DNA of 64,000 nt from Wenyingzhuangia marina (GTDB lineage: Bacteria > Bacteroidota > Bacteroidia > Flavobacteriales > Flavobacteriaceae), in NCBI RefSeq assembly GCF_900130035.1, contig NZ_FQXQ01000001.1, forward strand, positions 558,001 through 622,000. Reading direction: 5' to 3'. The notes below the pieces were generated by a model that had not been told where the DNA came from, ran no database searches, and was given only the letters and a program-made list of their open reading frames with translations. The position numbers and the translations under genes were made by a program. Position 1 is the first letter of the stretch, and each line of letters opens with the position of its first letter. Shown piece by piece: positions 46,038 through 55,220 of the stretch.

Positions 46038-46403
46038 TTATAGAACTTGTAAATACCATCCTAAAATGGTTAGTATTAAATAAATTCCTAGATTGGCAGC
46101 TCCTTGAAAATCTCCAGCTATTCTTTGACCAAAAAGTAAAATCAAAATATTTAAAACGCAAGTTTTATAAATAATGACTGGCGAGAATAAATAGAAATTA
46201 AACAGAGTAGAAAAAATTCCAATGATTAAAATTAGAGAAGTAAAAGTGTTGATGAAAACTAATAACCACCAAAACAGATTTGCATATTTTGTTTGTTTTA
46301 AATGATGGTTTAAAAAAGCTGTGTATCCTTTTTTGTCTTTTAATTTTTCGAACAAAGAATATCCAAATGAAATAAAAAGAAAACATAAAATAGAAAGGAT
46401 CAT
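46038..46403 (-). CDS. DoxX-like four-TM membrane protein
   Basis: 121 aa from the ATG at 46403 (MILSILCFLFISFGYSLFEK). The longer open frame would start inside the lipoprotein gene's terminator. Four hydrophobic segments (about 1-16, 42-62, 70-90, 100-119), KKGYTAFLNHHLKQT after the first and GQRIAGDFQGAANLG before the last fit the DoxX/MauE-like membrane family. Family members couple to quinones or redox proteins in some cases. No role can be assigned here. Confidence 0.65.
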   Translation of the reverse strand: MILSILCFLFISFGYSLFEKLKDKKGYTAFLNHHLKQTKYANLFWWLLVFINTFTSLILIIGIFSTLFNFYLFSPVIIYKTCVLNILILLFGQRIAGDFQGAANLGIYLILTILGWYLQVL

Positions 46404-46435
46404 AGATTGATTTTTTTCAAAGGTCAACAAAAATA

Positions 46436-46468
46436 AAAATCCCTGCAAAATATATTTCACAGGGATCT
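46436..46468 (-). terminator. Terminator of the repeat lipoprotein gene
   Basis: ATCCCTG (46439-46445) pairs with CAGGGAT (46460-46466) across a 14-nt loop. On the minus strand it is followed by TTTTATTTTTG. It lies 21 bp past the stop of the 277-aa lipoprotein gene. Confidence 0.75.
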
Positions 46469-46488
46469 TTTCTTAAATAGGTTATTTA

Positions 46489-47322
46489 TTATCTTCTTTT
46501 ATTAGGTCTATTTGCTTTTATGTATTCTTCTAAAGCAATTTCATCAGCTATTTCTATAATATTTCCATCTTTATCTTCAATAGAAATAGGAAATTGAAAA
46601 GTTGGCTTTACACCTTCTTCTAAAGTTTCATGGTAAGCTTTAAAAGCATCATGGTCAGCAATTTCAGTAGTTGTTTCATCTGCGTTAATAACTGTTACAG
46701 GAAATACCAATTTAAATGGAGGTTGTTTAAGCTCTGGTCTGTCATCTTCTCTATTGTTTTTTAAATAAGTCATAAATGCTTCTTCATTTTCAATAGTAAC
46801 AATGGTTCCATCTTTTTCTTGTATAGAAATAGGGAATTGAAAAGTTGGCTTTACACCTTCTTCTAAAGTTTCACGATAAGCTTTAAAAGTATCATGGTTA
46901 GCAATTTCGGTAGTAGTTTCATCTGCATTAATAACTGTTACAGGAAAAATTAATTTAAAAGGAGGATGAAAAGGTTTAGGTCTTTTTAATAAGGCTCTTA
47001 AATTATTAATTCCATCAATTGTGTAGGTTTCTCCATCAATAATAACATCAAAAGGAAATTCAATTTTTGGTCTAGTATTTCGGCTAATTATTTTTCCTAA
47101 TTGCTCATCAGAGTTAATTTCTTCAGTAGAATTATCATCATTAACAGCCGTTACAGGATAATTAACAATAACTGTTTTTAAAGCAGTAGATAATTCTTCT
47201 TTTGATATTTCATCATTACCAGTTAAAGCTGTTTCTTCGTCAATATTTAATGAACTCTGAGAACAACTAACCGATAAAAATGTTGCAAGAATAATTACAA
47301 ATGTTGTTTTAAATAATTTCAT
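46489..47322 (-). CDS. Lipoprotein with three internal repeats
   Basis: 277 aa. Lipoprotein signal with lipobox SVSC (Cys20), then three copies of a roughly 75-residue unit (about 47-113, 118-190, 201-270). The unit reads FPVTVINADETTTEI ... FKAYRETLEEGVKPTFQFPISI ... EEAFMTYLKNNR. The last two are nearly identical in DNA, and the first is diverged. No known family is recognised. It is divergent from an ECF sigma gene (83 bp between starts), so it may be controlled by that system. A surface-exposed or periplasmic binding role is possible. Confidence 0.72.
   Translation of the reverse strand: MKLFKTTFVIILATFLSVSCSQSSLNIDEETALTGNDEISKEELSTALKTVIVNYPVTAVNDDNSTEEINSDEQLGKIISRNTRPKIEFPFDVIIDGETYTIDGINNLRALLKRPKPFHPPFKLIFPVTVINADETTTEIANHDTFKAYRETLEEGVKPTFQFPISIQEKDGTIVTIENEEAFMTYLKNNREDDRPELKQPPFKLVFPVTVINADETTTEIADHDAFKAYHETLEEGVKPTFQFPISIEDKDGNIIEIADEIALEEYIKANRPNKRR
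46560..46975. repeat. Tandem intragenic DNA repeat of about 200-250 bp
   Basis: The block starting AATTGAAAAGTTGGCTTTA at about 46591 recurs at about 46837 with scattered substitutions. Each encodes one of the two C-terminal protein units of the lipoprotein. High DNA identity suggests a recent duplication that could change copy number. Confidence 0.75.
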
Positions 47323-47405
47323 GATCTTTAAATTTTTTAAGGTTTATATAACTGAAACCGTTATTTTTACAATTACCCTACCTTTAAAATTAATTATTTT
47401 ATTAA

Positions 47406-47921
47406 ATGTCCAAAAAGATATCTGTTTGCGAAGCCAAAATATATGAATCGATCTATAAAAAATACAGCAAATCACTTTATAGTTTTATGTATTTTAAATG
47501 TGGTGATGCCGATAGAGCAAACGATTTGGTTCAGGAATCTTTTATAAAACTTTGGAACAATTGTGCTAAAGTTATTTTTGAAAAAGCAAAATCTTATTTA
47601 TACACCATTGCAAACAATCAATTTTTAAATGAAGTTGCTCACTTTAAGGTAAAATTAAAATATGAGCAACATAATAACAAAGATGATAGCAATATTGAAA
47701 GTCCTGAATTTTTATTAGAAGAAAAAGAATTTATGGACAAACTTCAAATAGCTATTGATGAATTAACTCCTAGTGAAAGAGAGGTTTTTTTATTAAACAG
47801 AATAGAAAACAAAAAGTATAGAGAAATAGCAGAAATGTTAAATATTTCTGTAAAAGCTGTTGAAAAAAGAATGCATGGAGCTTTAATTAAGCTTAGAAAA
47901 AGTATTGGAAAAAATATTTAA
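47406..47921 (+). CDS. ECF RNA polymerase sigma factor (FecI-like)
   Basis: 171 aa. Region 2 (about 12-75; YSFMYFKCGDADRANDLVQESFIKLW) and region 4 (about 115-170; LTPSEREVFLLNRIENKKYREIAEMLNISVKAVEKRMHGAL). First gene of a sigma-FecR-receptor set typical of Bacteroidota cell-surface signalling, in which ligand at the TonB receptor releases the sigma factor through FecR. The near-consensus TACCTTTA at 47379-47386 lies upstream. Confidence 0.94.
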   Translation: MSKKISVCEAKIYESIYKKYSKSLYSFMYFKCGDADRANDLVQESFIKLWNNCAKVIFEKAKSYLYTIANNQFLNEVAHFKVKLKYEQHNNKDDSNIESPEFLLEEKEFMDKLQIAIDELTPSEREVFLLNRIENKKYREIAEMLNISVKAVEKRMHGALIKLRKSIGKNI

Positions 47922-47989
47922 ACAGTTAAAAATCAAAAAATAAAGTAGGGTATATATTAAGTATTTGGTTATATATAAAAGGAACTAAC

Positions 47990-48898
47990 ATGAAACAAGA
48001 TTACAATATAGATGATACTTTTTTAGCCAGATGGTTAAATAATGAGTTGACAGAGGAGGAGTTGTCTGATTTTAAAAAATCGGAAGATTATGTGTTGTTT
48101 AAAAAAATAGCAGATAAAAGTACTTTGTTTAGTGTTCCAGAATTTAATGAAGAGAAATCTTTTCAGAAAATTCAACAAAAATTAAAAAATCAGAAAACAA
48201 AAGTACGTAAGCTTGCTACTAATTGGGTTTATGGAGCTGCTGCTGCGATTTTAATTTTGTATGGACTGTCTTATTTTATAAATAACGGAACGGATGTAAC
48301 TTGTAATACAGGAGAGCATTTGGCTTATGTGTTGCCAGATGGATCTGAAGTAAAGTTAAACGGAAGTTCTTCTCTTCATTTTAACAAAAAGCAATGGGAA
48401 AAAGGAAATAGAACTTTAGATTTAGAGGGAGAAGGATATTTTAAAGTAAAAAAAGGTTCTAAGTTTTCTGTAAATACAGATCAAGGAACAGTAACTGTTT
48501 TAGGAACACAATTTAATGTACAGACCATAGATAATTATTTAGCTGTAGAATGTTATGAAGGTAAAGTAAGTGTAAAAAACACCAAGCACGAATCTATATT
48601 AACACATGGAAAAGGAGTTAAATTTTTAGAGAATAAAAAAGAGAATTATCAAATAGAAAATTCAGAGCCTAATTGGCTTGCAAATAATTACCAGTACGAT
48701 GCAGTTCCTTTAAGTATTGTTTTTAAAGATTTACAGAATGTATACAAAGTAAAAATTGAAAATAAAGGAGTTGATTTGTCTCAACTTTACACCGGAAAAT
48801 TAGTAAAAAACAACTTAGAAAAAGCTTTAAAAGTCATTTGTAAACCTATGATGATTAAGTACACAATTCATAAAGATGTGATCACTATTTCTGAGTAA
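47990..48898 (+). CDS. FecR family anti-sigma factor
   Basis: 302 aa. Cytoplasmic N-terminus with FLARWLNNELTEEELSDFKKSEDY, a TM helix (about 78-95), a periplasmic FecR domain (about 100-205; YVLPDGSEVKLNGSSSLHF, VLGTQFNV, CYEGKVSVKN) and a C-terminal DUF4974-like part (about 225-302; PLSIVFKDLQNVYKVKIE). Holds the sigma factor inactive until signalled from the receptor encoded 1 bp downstream. Confidence 0.94.
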   Translation: MKQDYNIDDTFLARWLNNELTEEELSDFKKSEDYVLFKKIADKSTLFSVPEFNEEKSFQKIQQKLKNQKTKVRKLATNWVYGAAAAILILYGLSYFINNGTDVTCNTGEHLAYVLPDGSEVKLNGSSSLHFNKKQWEKGNRTLDLEGEGYFKVKKGSKFSVNTDQGTVTVLGTQFNVQTIDNYLAVECYEGKVSVKNTKHESILTHGKGVKFLENKKENYQIENSEPNWLANNYQYDAVPLSIVFKDLQNVYKVKIENKGVDLSQLYTGKLVKNNLEKALKVICKPMMIKYTIHKDVITISE

Positions 48899-48899
48899 T

Positions 48900-51473
48900 A
48901 TGAAAAAGGTTTTATTGCTTTTTTATTTGTTTTCTTTCACTGTTTTTTCACAAGAAAATATCAGTTTAAAACAAGTATTAAGTCAATTATCTAAAACACA
49001 TAAAATAGCGTTTTCTTACAATGAAAATCAAATTCAAAATTTTAATCAAATTTTGGTTGATTCGGAAAATGATTTAAATACTATTTTAATCAACTTATCA
49101 CTACAAACCCAGTTGGTATTTGAGAAGATTGATGAAAAAAACTATATCATCAGAAATAAAAGTAGTGAAACAAAAAATATTTGTGCAGTAATTTACAGCG
49201 ATAAAACCAAAGAAGAATTACCGTTTGCAAACGTTTATTTTGATGACAAAACAGTGCTTACAAATCAACAAGGAAAAGTTGAAATAAAAGATATTTTAAA
49301 CGATGCTGTTATCAGTATAAAATTGATTGGATATAAAACAAAAAATATTCCTGTACATAGTTTTACCACTACTTGTAAAGAGATTTTTTTAAGCGAAGAA
49401 ATTCATCAATTAAACGAAGTAGTTATTACCGATTATTTAACCACAGGTTTATCTAAAAAGAAAGATGGAAGCATTGTCTTAAATCCTAAAAAAACTGGGA
49501 TTTTGCCTGGGGTTTTAGAGCCCGATGTTTTACAATCTTTACAATTAATTCCGGGAGTACAAAGTCCTGATGAAACTGCTTCTGGAATTCACATAAGAGG
49601 AAGCACTCCCGATCAAAATTTAGTGGTTTTTGATGGAATGAAAATGTATCATTTTTCTCATTATTTTGGATTGATATCTGCCTTTAATCCATACATCACA
49701 AACAATGTAAAATTATTCAGATCTGGTACCCACGCAAAGTATGGAAATATTGTTGGTGGTGTTTTAGATATTAGTATTGATAACAATGCTCCTGATAAAT
49801 TTTCTGCCGGTTTTGGAAGTACTTTAACTCATGCTGATTTTTTTATAAAAGCTCCTTTATTAAATAATAAAATAGGGTTGGTTTTTTCTGCTCGTAGATC
49901 TATTACAGATTTTGCTAACACTATTACTAATCAAAAATATGCCGAGGTTGCTTTTCAAAACAGTAAAATTGCTGAAGGTTTAGATCAAGAAAATTTAAGA
50001 ATAACCAATGCCAAAAATGATTTTTTTTACGAAGATTATTATTCAAAAATTTTGGTAGCTCCCAATGAAAAAAATCAATTGTCTTTCAGTTATTTATACA
50101 GCCTTAACGATTTAAATTTTACTGGAGAAAATCCAAGAACTCAAGAGGATTTTAGAGATGATATTGTTATAAAAAACAAAGGATTTCATACAGATTGGAA
50201 ATTAGATTTGGCAGATAAGGGAAGTCATAAAATAGCATTTGCCAAAACAGATTTTTATAAAGATTATGATGGCTCAAGAATAAGAACTAGACCCAACGGA
50301 AACCAAGATAATGTGTTTTTTAACAAAACCAATACAGTACAAGAAACCAGTGCCGAATATTCTTTTAAAAAAGAAACCAAAAAACAGAATCATTGGGAAA
50401 TAGGAACTCAGTTTAGCAATCATCAATTAACTTATAATTTTAAAAGAATAAGATCTGCTCTGAATGATTTTGTAGATGATAACATTAACGGTAAAATGTT
50501 TAGTTATGCATTGTTTTCAGAGTATCAAATCAACACAAATAACAAATGGTTGATTAATTTAGGATTAAGGTGGCAACATTTTAATGGAATAGCTAAAAAT
50601 TTTGTAGAACCAAGGTTTAACATTAATTACAAAACAACTAAAAACTTAAATTTTAAATTTTCTACGGAACTTAAACATCAATCCGTTTCTCAGGTTTTAG
50701 ATTTTAGAAACGATGGTTTGGGCGGATTGTTTAATCATTTTTGGGCTTTGGCAGATGAAAGAGAACTTCCTGTTTTACAAAGTTTTCAAACTACTATAGG
50801 AGCAGATTATCAAAAAAAGGGTTGGACTTTAGATTTAGAAATCTATCATAAAAACATTGATGGAATTTTGTTTTTGTTTGATCAGAATGTAAGAGCCCAA
50901 AAATATTATAGCGGAACCAATAGTGTTAATGGATTGGATTTGTTAATCAAAAAACAATGGTATAATTACAACACTTGGGTTAGTTATTCTTTGTCAAAAA
51001 GTATTTATCATTTTAATAATTTAAATGATGGAGATAATTTTAATGGTTCTTTTGATACGCCTCATAATTTTATTTGGTCCCATAATTATAATCTTAAAAA
51101 AGTGGAATTTTCTTTAGGATGGAGATTTCGTTCGGGAATTCCTTATACCGTTAAAACAGCTGAATTAAATAATAGCAATAGATTAAAAATTGTGTTTAAT
51201 GATTTAAATACAGAAAGATTACCAAATTATAAAAGATTAGATTTTTCTGCCAGATATAAATTTTATTTCAAAAGAGATAAAAACATAAAAGGACAATTAG
51301 GATTCACTTTACAAAATATATTAAATAGAAGAAATATTTTAAGTAGAGACTATGAAATTCAGACAATTGTAAATGGGCAAGGGGCTAATAGAACAGAAAA
51401 AGAAGTGTTGGTAGAAACCGATAAAATATCATTAGGTTTTGTGCCTAATATATCTTTTAGAGTATATTTTTAA
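48900..51473 (+). CDS. TonB-dependent receptor with STN signalling domain (FecA-like)
   Basis: 857 aa. Signal peptide (to about 18), an STN secretin/TonB short domain (about 20-90) that contacts FecR in this receptor class, a carboxypeptidase-regulatory-like domain (about 98-170), a plug (about 190-310; LQLIPGVQSPDETASGIHIRGSTPDQNLVVFDGM) and a 22-strand-type barrel ending FVPNISFRVYF. It takes up an unknown substrate and signals to the sigma factor. It starts 1 bp after fecR, so the three genes are one operon. The ligand could be iron- or glycan-related. The sequence does not decide. Confidence 0.92.
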   Translation: MKKVLLLFYLFSFTVFSQENISLKQVLSQLSKTHKIAFSYNENQIQNFNQILVDSENDLNTILINLSLQTQLVFEKIDEKNYIIRNKSSETKNICAVIYSDKTKEELPFANVYFDDKTVLTNQQGKVEIKDILNDAVISIKLIGYKTKNIPVHSFTTTCKEIFLSEEIHQLNEVVITDYLTTGLSKKKDGSIVLNPKKTGILPGVLEPDVLQSLQLIPGVQSPDETASGIHIRGSTPDQNLVVFDGMKMYHFSHYFGLISAFNPYITNNVKLFRSGTHAKYGNIVGGVLDISIDNNAPDKFSAGFGSTLTHADFFIKAPLLNNKIGLVFSARRSITDFANTITNQKYAEVAFQNSKIAEGLDQENLRITNAKNDFFYEDYYSKILVAPNEKNQLSFSYLYSLNDLNFTGENPRTQEDFRDDIVIKNKGFHTDWKLDLADKGSHKIAFAKTDFYKDYDGSRIRTRPNGNQDNVFFNKTNTVQETSAEYSFKKETKKQNHWEIGTQFSNHQLTYNFKRIRSALNDFVDDNINGKMFSYALFSEYQINTNNKWLINLGLRWQHFNGIAKNFVEPRFNINYKTTKNLNFKFSTELKHQSVSQVLDFRNDGLGGLFNHFWALADERELPVLQSFQTTIGADYQKKGWTLDLEIYHKNIDGILFLFDQNVRAQKYYSGTNSVNGLDLLIKKQWYNYNTWVSYSLSKSIYHFNNLNDGDNFNGSFDTPHNFIWSHNYNLKKVEFSLGWRFRSGIPYTVKTAELNNSNRLKIVFNDLNTERLPNYKRLDFSARYKFYFKRDKNIKGQLGFTLQNILNRRNILSRDYEIQTIVNGQGANRTEKEVLVETDKISLGFVPNISFRVYF

Positions 51474-51476
51474 AAA

Positions 51477-51543
51477 AGCCCCAATCTAAACTTTTAAAGA
51501 ATAACCTATTAAAGAAAACTATCAAAGTAAACCGATTGGGGCT
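51477..51543 (+). terminator. Long-loop hairpin after the FecIR-receptor operon
   Basis: AGCCCCAATC (51477-51486) pairs with GATTGGGGCT (51534-51543) across a 47-nt A/T-rich loop, then TAAAAATTTCTCTTTTTC. The A-run before and weak T-run after suggest a terminator, but the loop is unusually long. Confidence 0.55.
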
Positions 51544-51858
51544 AAAAATTTCTCTTTTTCAAATATCATCAATAACTTTTTTTAAGTATTTCAGAGTATA
51601 AGAATTGTTTTTACAATGTCTGTAGTTATATAAATCAAAAAACAATAAAAGTTTTAAAAACTCTTTTAAGAACTTTAATATCCTTTTTTGAATTAAGACA
51701 TGAACATCAAAACCTACTGCAAATTAAAGGTTTCAAATTATCAGTATTAGATCAAATTTGCTCACAAAAGAATCAAATTACACTAACATATGTTGTTTTT
51801 TGTGTTTTTTTAATGTTAATTGTTATTATTTTTGAGTATTGCTTTGATTAATAAAAAA
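51544..51858. other. Non-coding upstream region of the hybrid kinase gene
   Basis: About 315 bp of AT-rich sequence with no ORF of note. It ends with a TATTTTTG -7 box at 51827-51834, 24 bp before the kinase ATG. No clear operator repeat was seen. Confidence 0.5.
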
Positions 51859-53922
51859 ATGAATTTTAAAAACCTCCCATTTAATATTCCAGTTCCTAAC
51901 TATAACAATTTATCTAAAACAGATAGAAAACGAGTTAGGCTAATGCAAGTATTTAGTACTATTTGGATAATTCAATCATTCATATCAATCATTATAGTAC
52001 TATCAAAGAAAAATCTCTTAGAATTTTATGGTCATGTTTTTAATGTATTTGTGGTGTCATTAATATTTTTCCTTCTTTATAATAAAAAACATAATGGTGC
52101 TTTTGCATTGTTTTTAAGTTTAATATTAACTACAGTAATACTATTTACCATTTTTATTGATCCAGGAGCTTATGCTGAGTATTATTATTTATGTGTGGGG
52201 CCTTTGGCTTTGGTTTTATCAGATAATAAAACAATTATATTCACAAGTTTTTTTGCCTCTTACTTAGCTTTTATTTTACCAAACTATTTTTTAAATCTTT
52301 ATCCAGCGGGTCAATATCAAAATAATTATGAAGCCTTTATTCTCTTTTTTGTAATCTTTATTTTAGTCTATTATTTTAAAACAATAAATAATAGAAATGA
52401 AGAATTATTAGAGTTAAAATCAAAAGAGTTACAAGAAATAAATCAATTTCAATCTCAGTTTTTTATTAATATTTCTCATGAAATAAAAACCCCACTAACT
52501 TTAATAAAGGGACAAGTTGATAAGTTTGATGTAAATAAAAATATTAGCAAAAACAAACATAAAATCAATAAACAAATCAATAATATTAAGAAAATTGTAG
52601 ATGACGTAATTGATTTGTCTAAAATGAATGATGATACTTTTAATTTTAACAAAGGAGTCGTAGATCTTAAGAAACTAGGATGGAAAATTTATACTTCTTT
52701 TGATTCTTTATTTATTCAAAAAAACATCACTTTTACCTTTGAACACTCTGATGAAGATTTTTATGTTTTTGTAGATGCTTTGTATTTAGAAAGAGCCATC
52801 AACAATTTAATTTTAAACGCTTACAAATACACTGAAAAAAAAGGAAGTGTTGTTTTTAAATTAACCAAACAAAATGATAGTGTTTCTATCATTGTATCTG
52901 ATACAGGTATAGGAATTGAAAAGGAAAACATTAATAAAATATTTAATAGGTTTTACCAAGTAAATAATGACTTTAATAAAACCGGTGGAAGTGGTGTAGG
53001 ACTGGCATTTACCAAAGAAATTGTTTACAAGCTAGATGGTGAAATTTTAGTGGAAAGTAAACCAAATGTTGGTTCTGTGTTTAAAGTAATTTTTCCGTTT
53101 GTAAATGACTATAAAAATGAGGAAAGTCGTCAAATATTTAATCTTAATGAGGAAGATAAAAACTATAATACAGAGTCTGTTGTTTTAGACCATAATAAAA
53201 CTATTTTAATTGTTGATGACTCTTATGATATGAGAGATTATCTAAAAGAACTATTGATAGATTATAATTGCTTAGAAGCAGAAAATGGTATAGAAGCTAT
53301 TAAAATACTACAACATGAACAAATTGATTTTATTATTACAGATTACATGATGCCGAAAATGAATGGTCTTGAATTTGTTACTTATATTAAAAAAAATAAT
53401 ATTTCTATTCCTGTTTTAATGCTTACTGCACGTAGTGATTATCATAGTAAGTTGGAAGTATTAAGACTTGGAATAGATGATTATTTAAACAAGCCTTTTA
53501 ATAAAAATGAATTACTGATTAGAATTCAAAATAGAATAAAAAATCAAGATAGTAGAAATAAATTTGTCAATGCTGAAAAGATAACCAATGATGAAATTAA
53601 ACAAAATTCTGAATGGGTTATCAAGCTAAAAAAGTGCATTATTAAAAAATGCGATAATCCCAAGTTAAATCAAGTAGATATTGCCGAACATTTTAATGTT
53701 TCTAAAAGCACCTTTTATAGAAAAGTTAAAATGGAAACAGGTTTAACACCTAACGAATTTATTAATGAAGTAAAGTTGTTAGAAGCAAGAAAAATTGTGG
53801 AAAATAATAATGATATTTCTTTAAAAGAATTGTCTTTAAAAGTAGGTTTTTTACACACTACATATTTTGCAAATCAGTACAAAAAAAGATTTGGAGTACA
53901 CCCTATAAAACAAGAAGTTTAA
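51859..53922 (+). CDS. Hybrid histidine kinase with receiver and AraC output
   Basis: 687 aa from the ATG at 51859. Upstream in-frame non-ATG codons are unnecessary and would overlap the -7 box. Six hydrophobic segments (about 25-180) replace the large periplasmic sensor of classic HTCS proteins. Then HisKA (FINISHEIKTPLT), HATPase_c (NNLILNAYKYT, DTGIGIEKEN, GGSGVGLAF), a receiver with phospho-Asp in FIITDYMMPKMNG and KPFNKNEL, and an AraC helix-turn-helix (QVDIAEHFNVSKSTFYRKVK ... GVHPIKQEV). One protein thus senses and binds DNA. The target is unknown. The FecIR-receptor operon upstream is a candidate neighbour. Confidence 0.92.
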   Translation: MNFKNLPFNIPVPNYNNLSKTDRKRVRLMQVFSTIWIIQSFISIIIVLSKKNLLEFYGHVFNVFVVSLIFFLLYNKKHNGAFALFLSLILTTVILFTIFIDPGAYAEYYYLCVGPLALVLSDNKTIIFTSFFASYLAFILPNYFLNLYPAGQYQNNYEAFILFFVIFILVYYFKTINNRNEELLELKSKELQEINQFQSQFFINISHEIKTPLTLIKGQVDKFDVNKNISKNKHKINKQINNIKKIVDDVIDLSKMNDDTFNFNKGVVDLKKLGWKIYTSFDSLFIQKNITFTFEHSDEDFYVFVDALYLERAINNLILNAYKYTEKKGSVVFKLTKQNDSVSIIVSDTGIGIEKENINKIFNRFYQVNNDFNKTGGSGVGLAFTKEIVYKLDGEILVESKPNVGSVFKVIFPFVNDYKNEESRQIFNLNEEDKNYNTESVVLDHNKTILIVDDSYDMRDYLKELLIDYNCLEAENGIEAIKILQHEQIDFIITDYMMPKMNGLEFVTYIKKNNISIPVLMLTARSDYHSKLEVLRLGIDDYLNKPFNKNELLIRIQNRIKNQDSRNKFVNAEKITNDEIKQNSEWVIKLKKCIIKKCDNPKLNQVDIAEHFNVSKSTFYRKVKMETGLTPNEFINEVKLLEARKIVENNNDISLKELSLKVGFLHTTYFANQYKKRFGVHPIKQEV

Positions 53923-55061
53923 GAATTTAATTCTTGTTCTTTTGCATGTAATAATCTGGTTAGTTTTATAGAAGTATCTAATAAAATTAATTTAGCATTA
54001 CCGTTTCTTTCAATATGGTAAATAGCATCGTTTAACTCATTGTTAATGGCTTCTATATTTGCACTATTTATAAAAGGAGCAAATTTTTCTATACTAAACC
54101 CTTTGGTTTGAGGTTCGTAAAAAACTAAGTCTTTAGCACCATAATTCCACAAAAGTGCTTGTCTAAAAAATTGTAAACAAAAGTTTAAAAACTGTTTTTG
54201 TTTTTCACGTCCCATAGCACCAATAGTATCAGACCAGGCAATTAAATCTTGAATTACACTAGCATTTCCTTTGGCTTTAAAAGCAGCACGAACCCAGGTA
54301 ATAAAAAGTTGTTCAAATTCTAAATCATTTCCTTCACTTTTTAAAAGTTCTAAAGCTTTTTGATAATTCCCCTCAGCTCTGTGAGCTAATTTTTGTGCTT
54401 CGGCAGGAAAAGAATTTTCACGTGCTATTAAAGCTTCAGCAATATTTTCTTCACTTAATAGAGGGAAGTCTAAAATTTGGCAACGAGATAAAATAGTGTT
54501 TATCAATTGTTCAGGATGTTCCACGATCAATAAAAAAATGGTTTTTGCAGGTGGCTCCTCAATCAATTTTAACAATTTATTGGCAGCAGCATTGTTCATT
54601 TTTTCTGCCATCCAAATAATCATAATTTTATAACCTCCTTCGTAAGATTTTAATTTAAGAGCGCTTACAATTTCTTCAGCTTCATCTACTCCAATTTGTC
54701 CTTGTTTGTTCTCAATACCTAATTGTTGATACCATTGATACAAACTCCCGTAAGGTTGTTCTTTAATAAAAGTTCTCCAATCATTCAAAAACAGTTTACT
54801 TACTGGATGTTTTTTAACATTTTCATTTACCGCTGTAGGAAAAGCAAAATGTAAATCAGGATGTTGTAGTTTAGCAACTCTTGTATCACAAGCTTCATCA
54901 TTTTTACATAGTATATATTGGGCATAGGCGATTGCTGCTAATAAAGTACCCACGCCATTAGCACCAACAAATAACTGTGCATGTGCAATTCTACCAGTAT
55001 CAGCAGTTCTTTTTAGGTGATTAATAATGTGTTGTTGCCCAATAAGATTGTTAAATAACAT
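53919..55061 (-). CDS. holB: DNA polymerase III delta' subunit (clamp loader)
   Basis: 380 aa. AAA+ fold with LFNNLIGQQHIINHLKRTADTGRIAHAQLF, but the P-loop reads GANGVGTL and lacks the Lys, as expected of the non-ATP-binding delta' subunit. YKIMIIWMAEKMNNAAANKLLKLIEEPP and LSRCQIL are typical of the family. Part of the sliding-clamp loader. It is convergent with the hybrid kinase, overlapping by 4 bp. Confidence 0.93.
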   Translation of the reverse strand: MLFNNLIGQQHIINHLKRTADTGRIAHAQLFVGANGVGTLLAAIAYAQYILCKNDEACDTRVAKLQHPDLHFAFPTAVNENVKKHPVSKLFLNDWRTFIKEQPYGSLYQWYQQLGIENKQGQIGVDEAEEIVSALKLKSYEGGYKIMIIWMAEKMNNAAANKLLKLIEEPPAKTIFLLIVEHPEQLINTILSRCQILDFPLLSEENIAEALIARENSFPAEAQKLAHRAEGNYQKALELLKSEGNDLEFEQLFITWVRAAFKAKGNASVIQDLIAWSDTIGAMGREKQKQFLNFCLQFFRQALLWNYGAKDLVFYEPQTKGFSIEKFAPFINSANIEAINNELNDAIYHIERNGNAKLILLDTSIKLTRLLHAKEQELNS

Positions 55062-55087
55062 AGAATTTGGATGAGTTAAAAGAAGTT

Positions 55088-55095
55088 CAAATTTA
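55088..55095 (-). promoter_or_regulatory. holB: -7 box for holB
   Basis: TAAATTTG on the minus strand, 26 bp before the start codon. Confidence 0.42.
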
Positions 55096-55187
55096 CAATT
55101 TAAATAAACAGTGCTTATAAATTTATAATAATTAAAACGTTTTAGTTAATTTCATGCTCAACTAAATATTAAATAACTATCAACTAC

Positions 55188-55195
55188 TATATTTG
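55188..55195 (+). promoter_or_regulatory. pgk: -7 box for pgk
   Basis: TATATTTG matches TANNTTTG, 25 bp before the pgk ATG at 55221. Confidence 0.5.
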
Positions 55196-55220
55196 TAGCA
55201 CATCAACTTAGATTTGACAT

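Noticed and set aside
54419-54424. CACGTG core in holB as a further parS
   Set aside because: The left half TTTTCACGTG is parS-like but the right half CTATTA is not, so it is only a half site.
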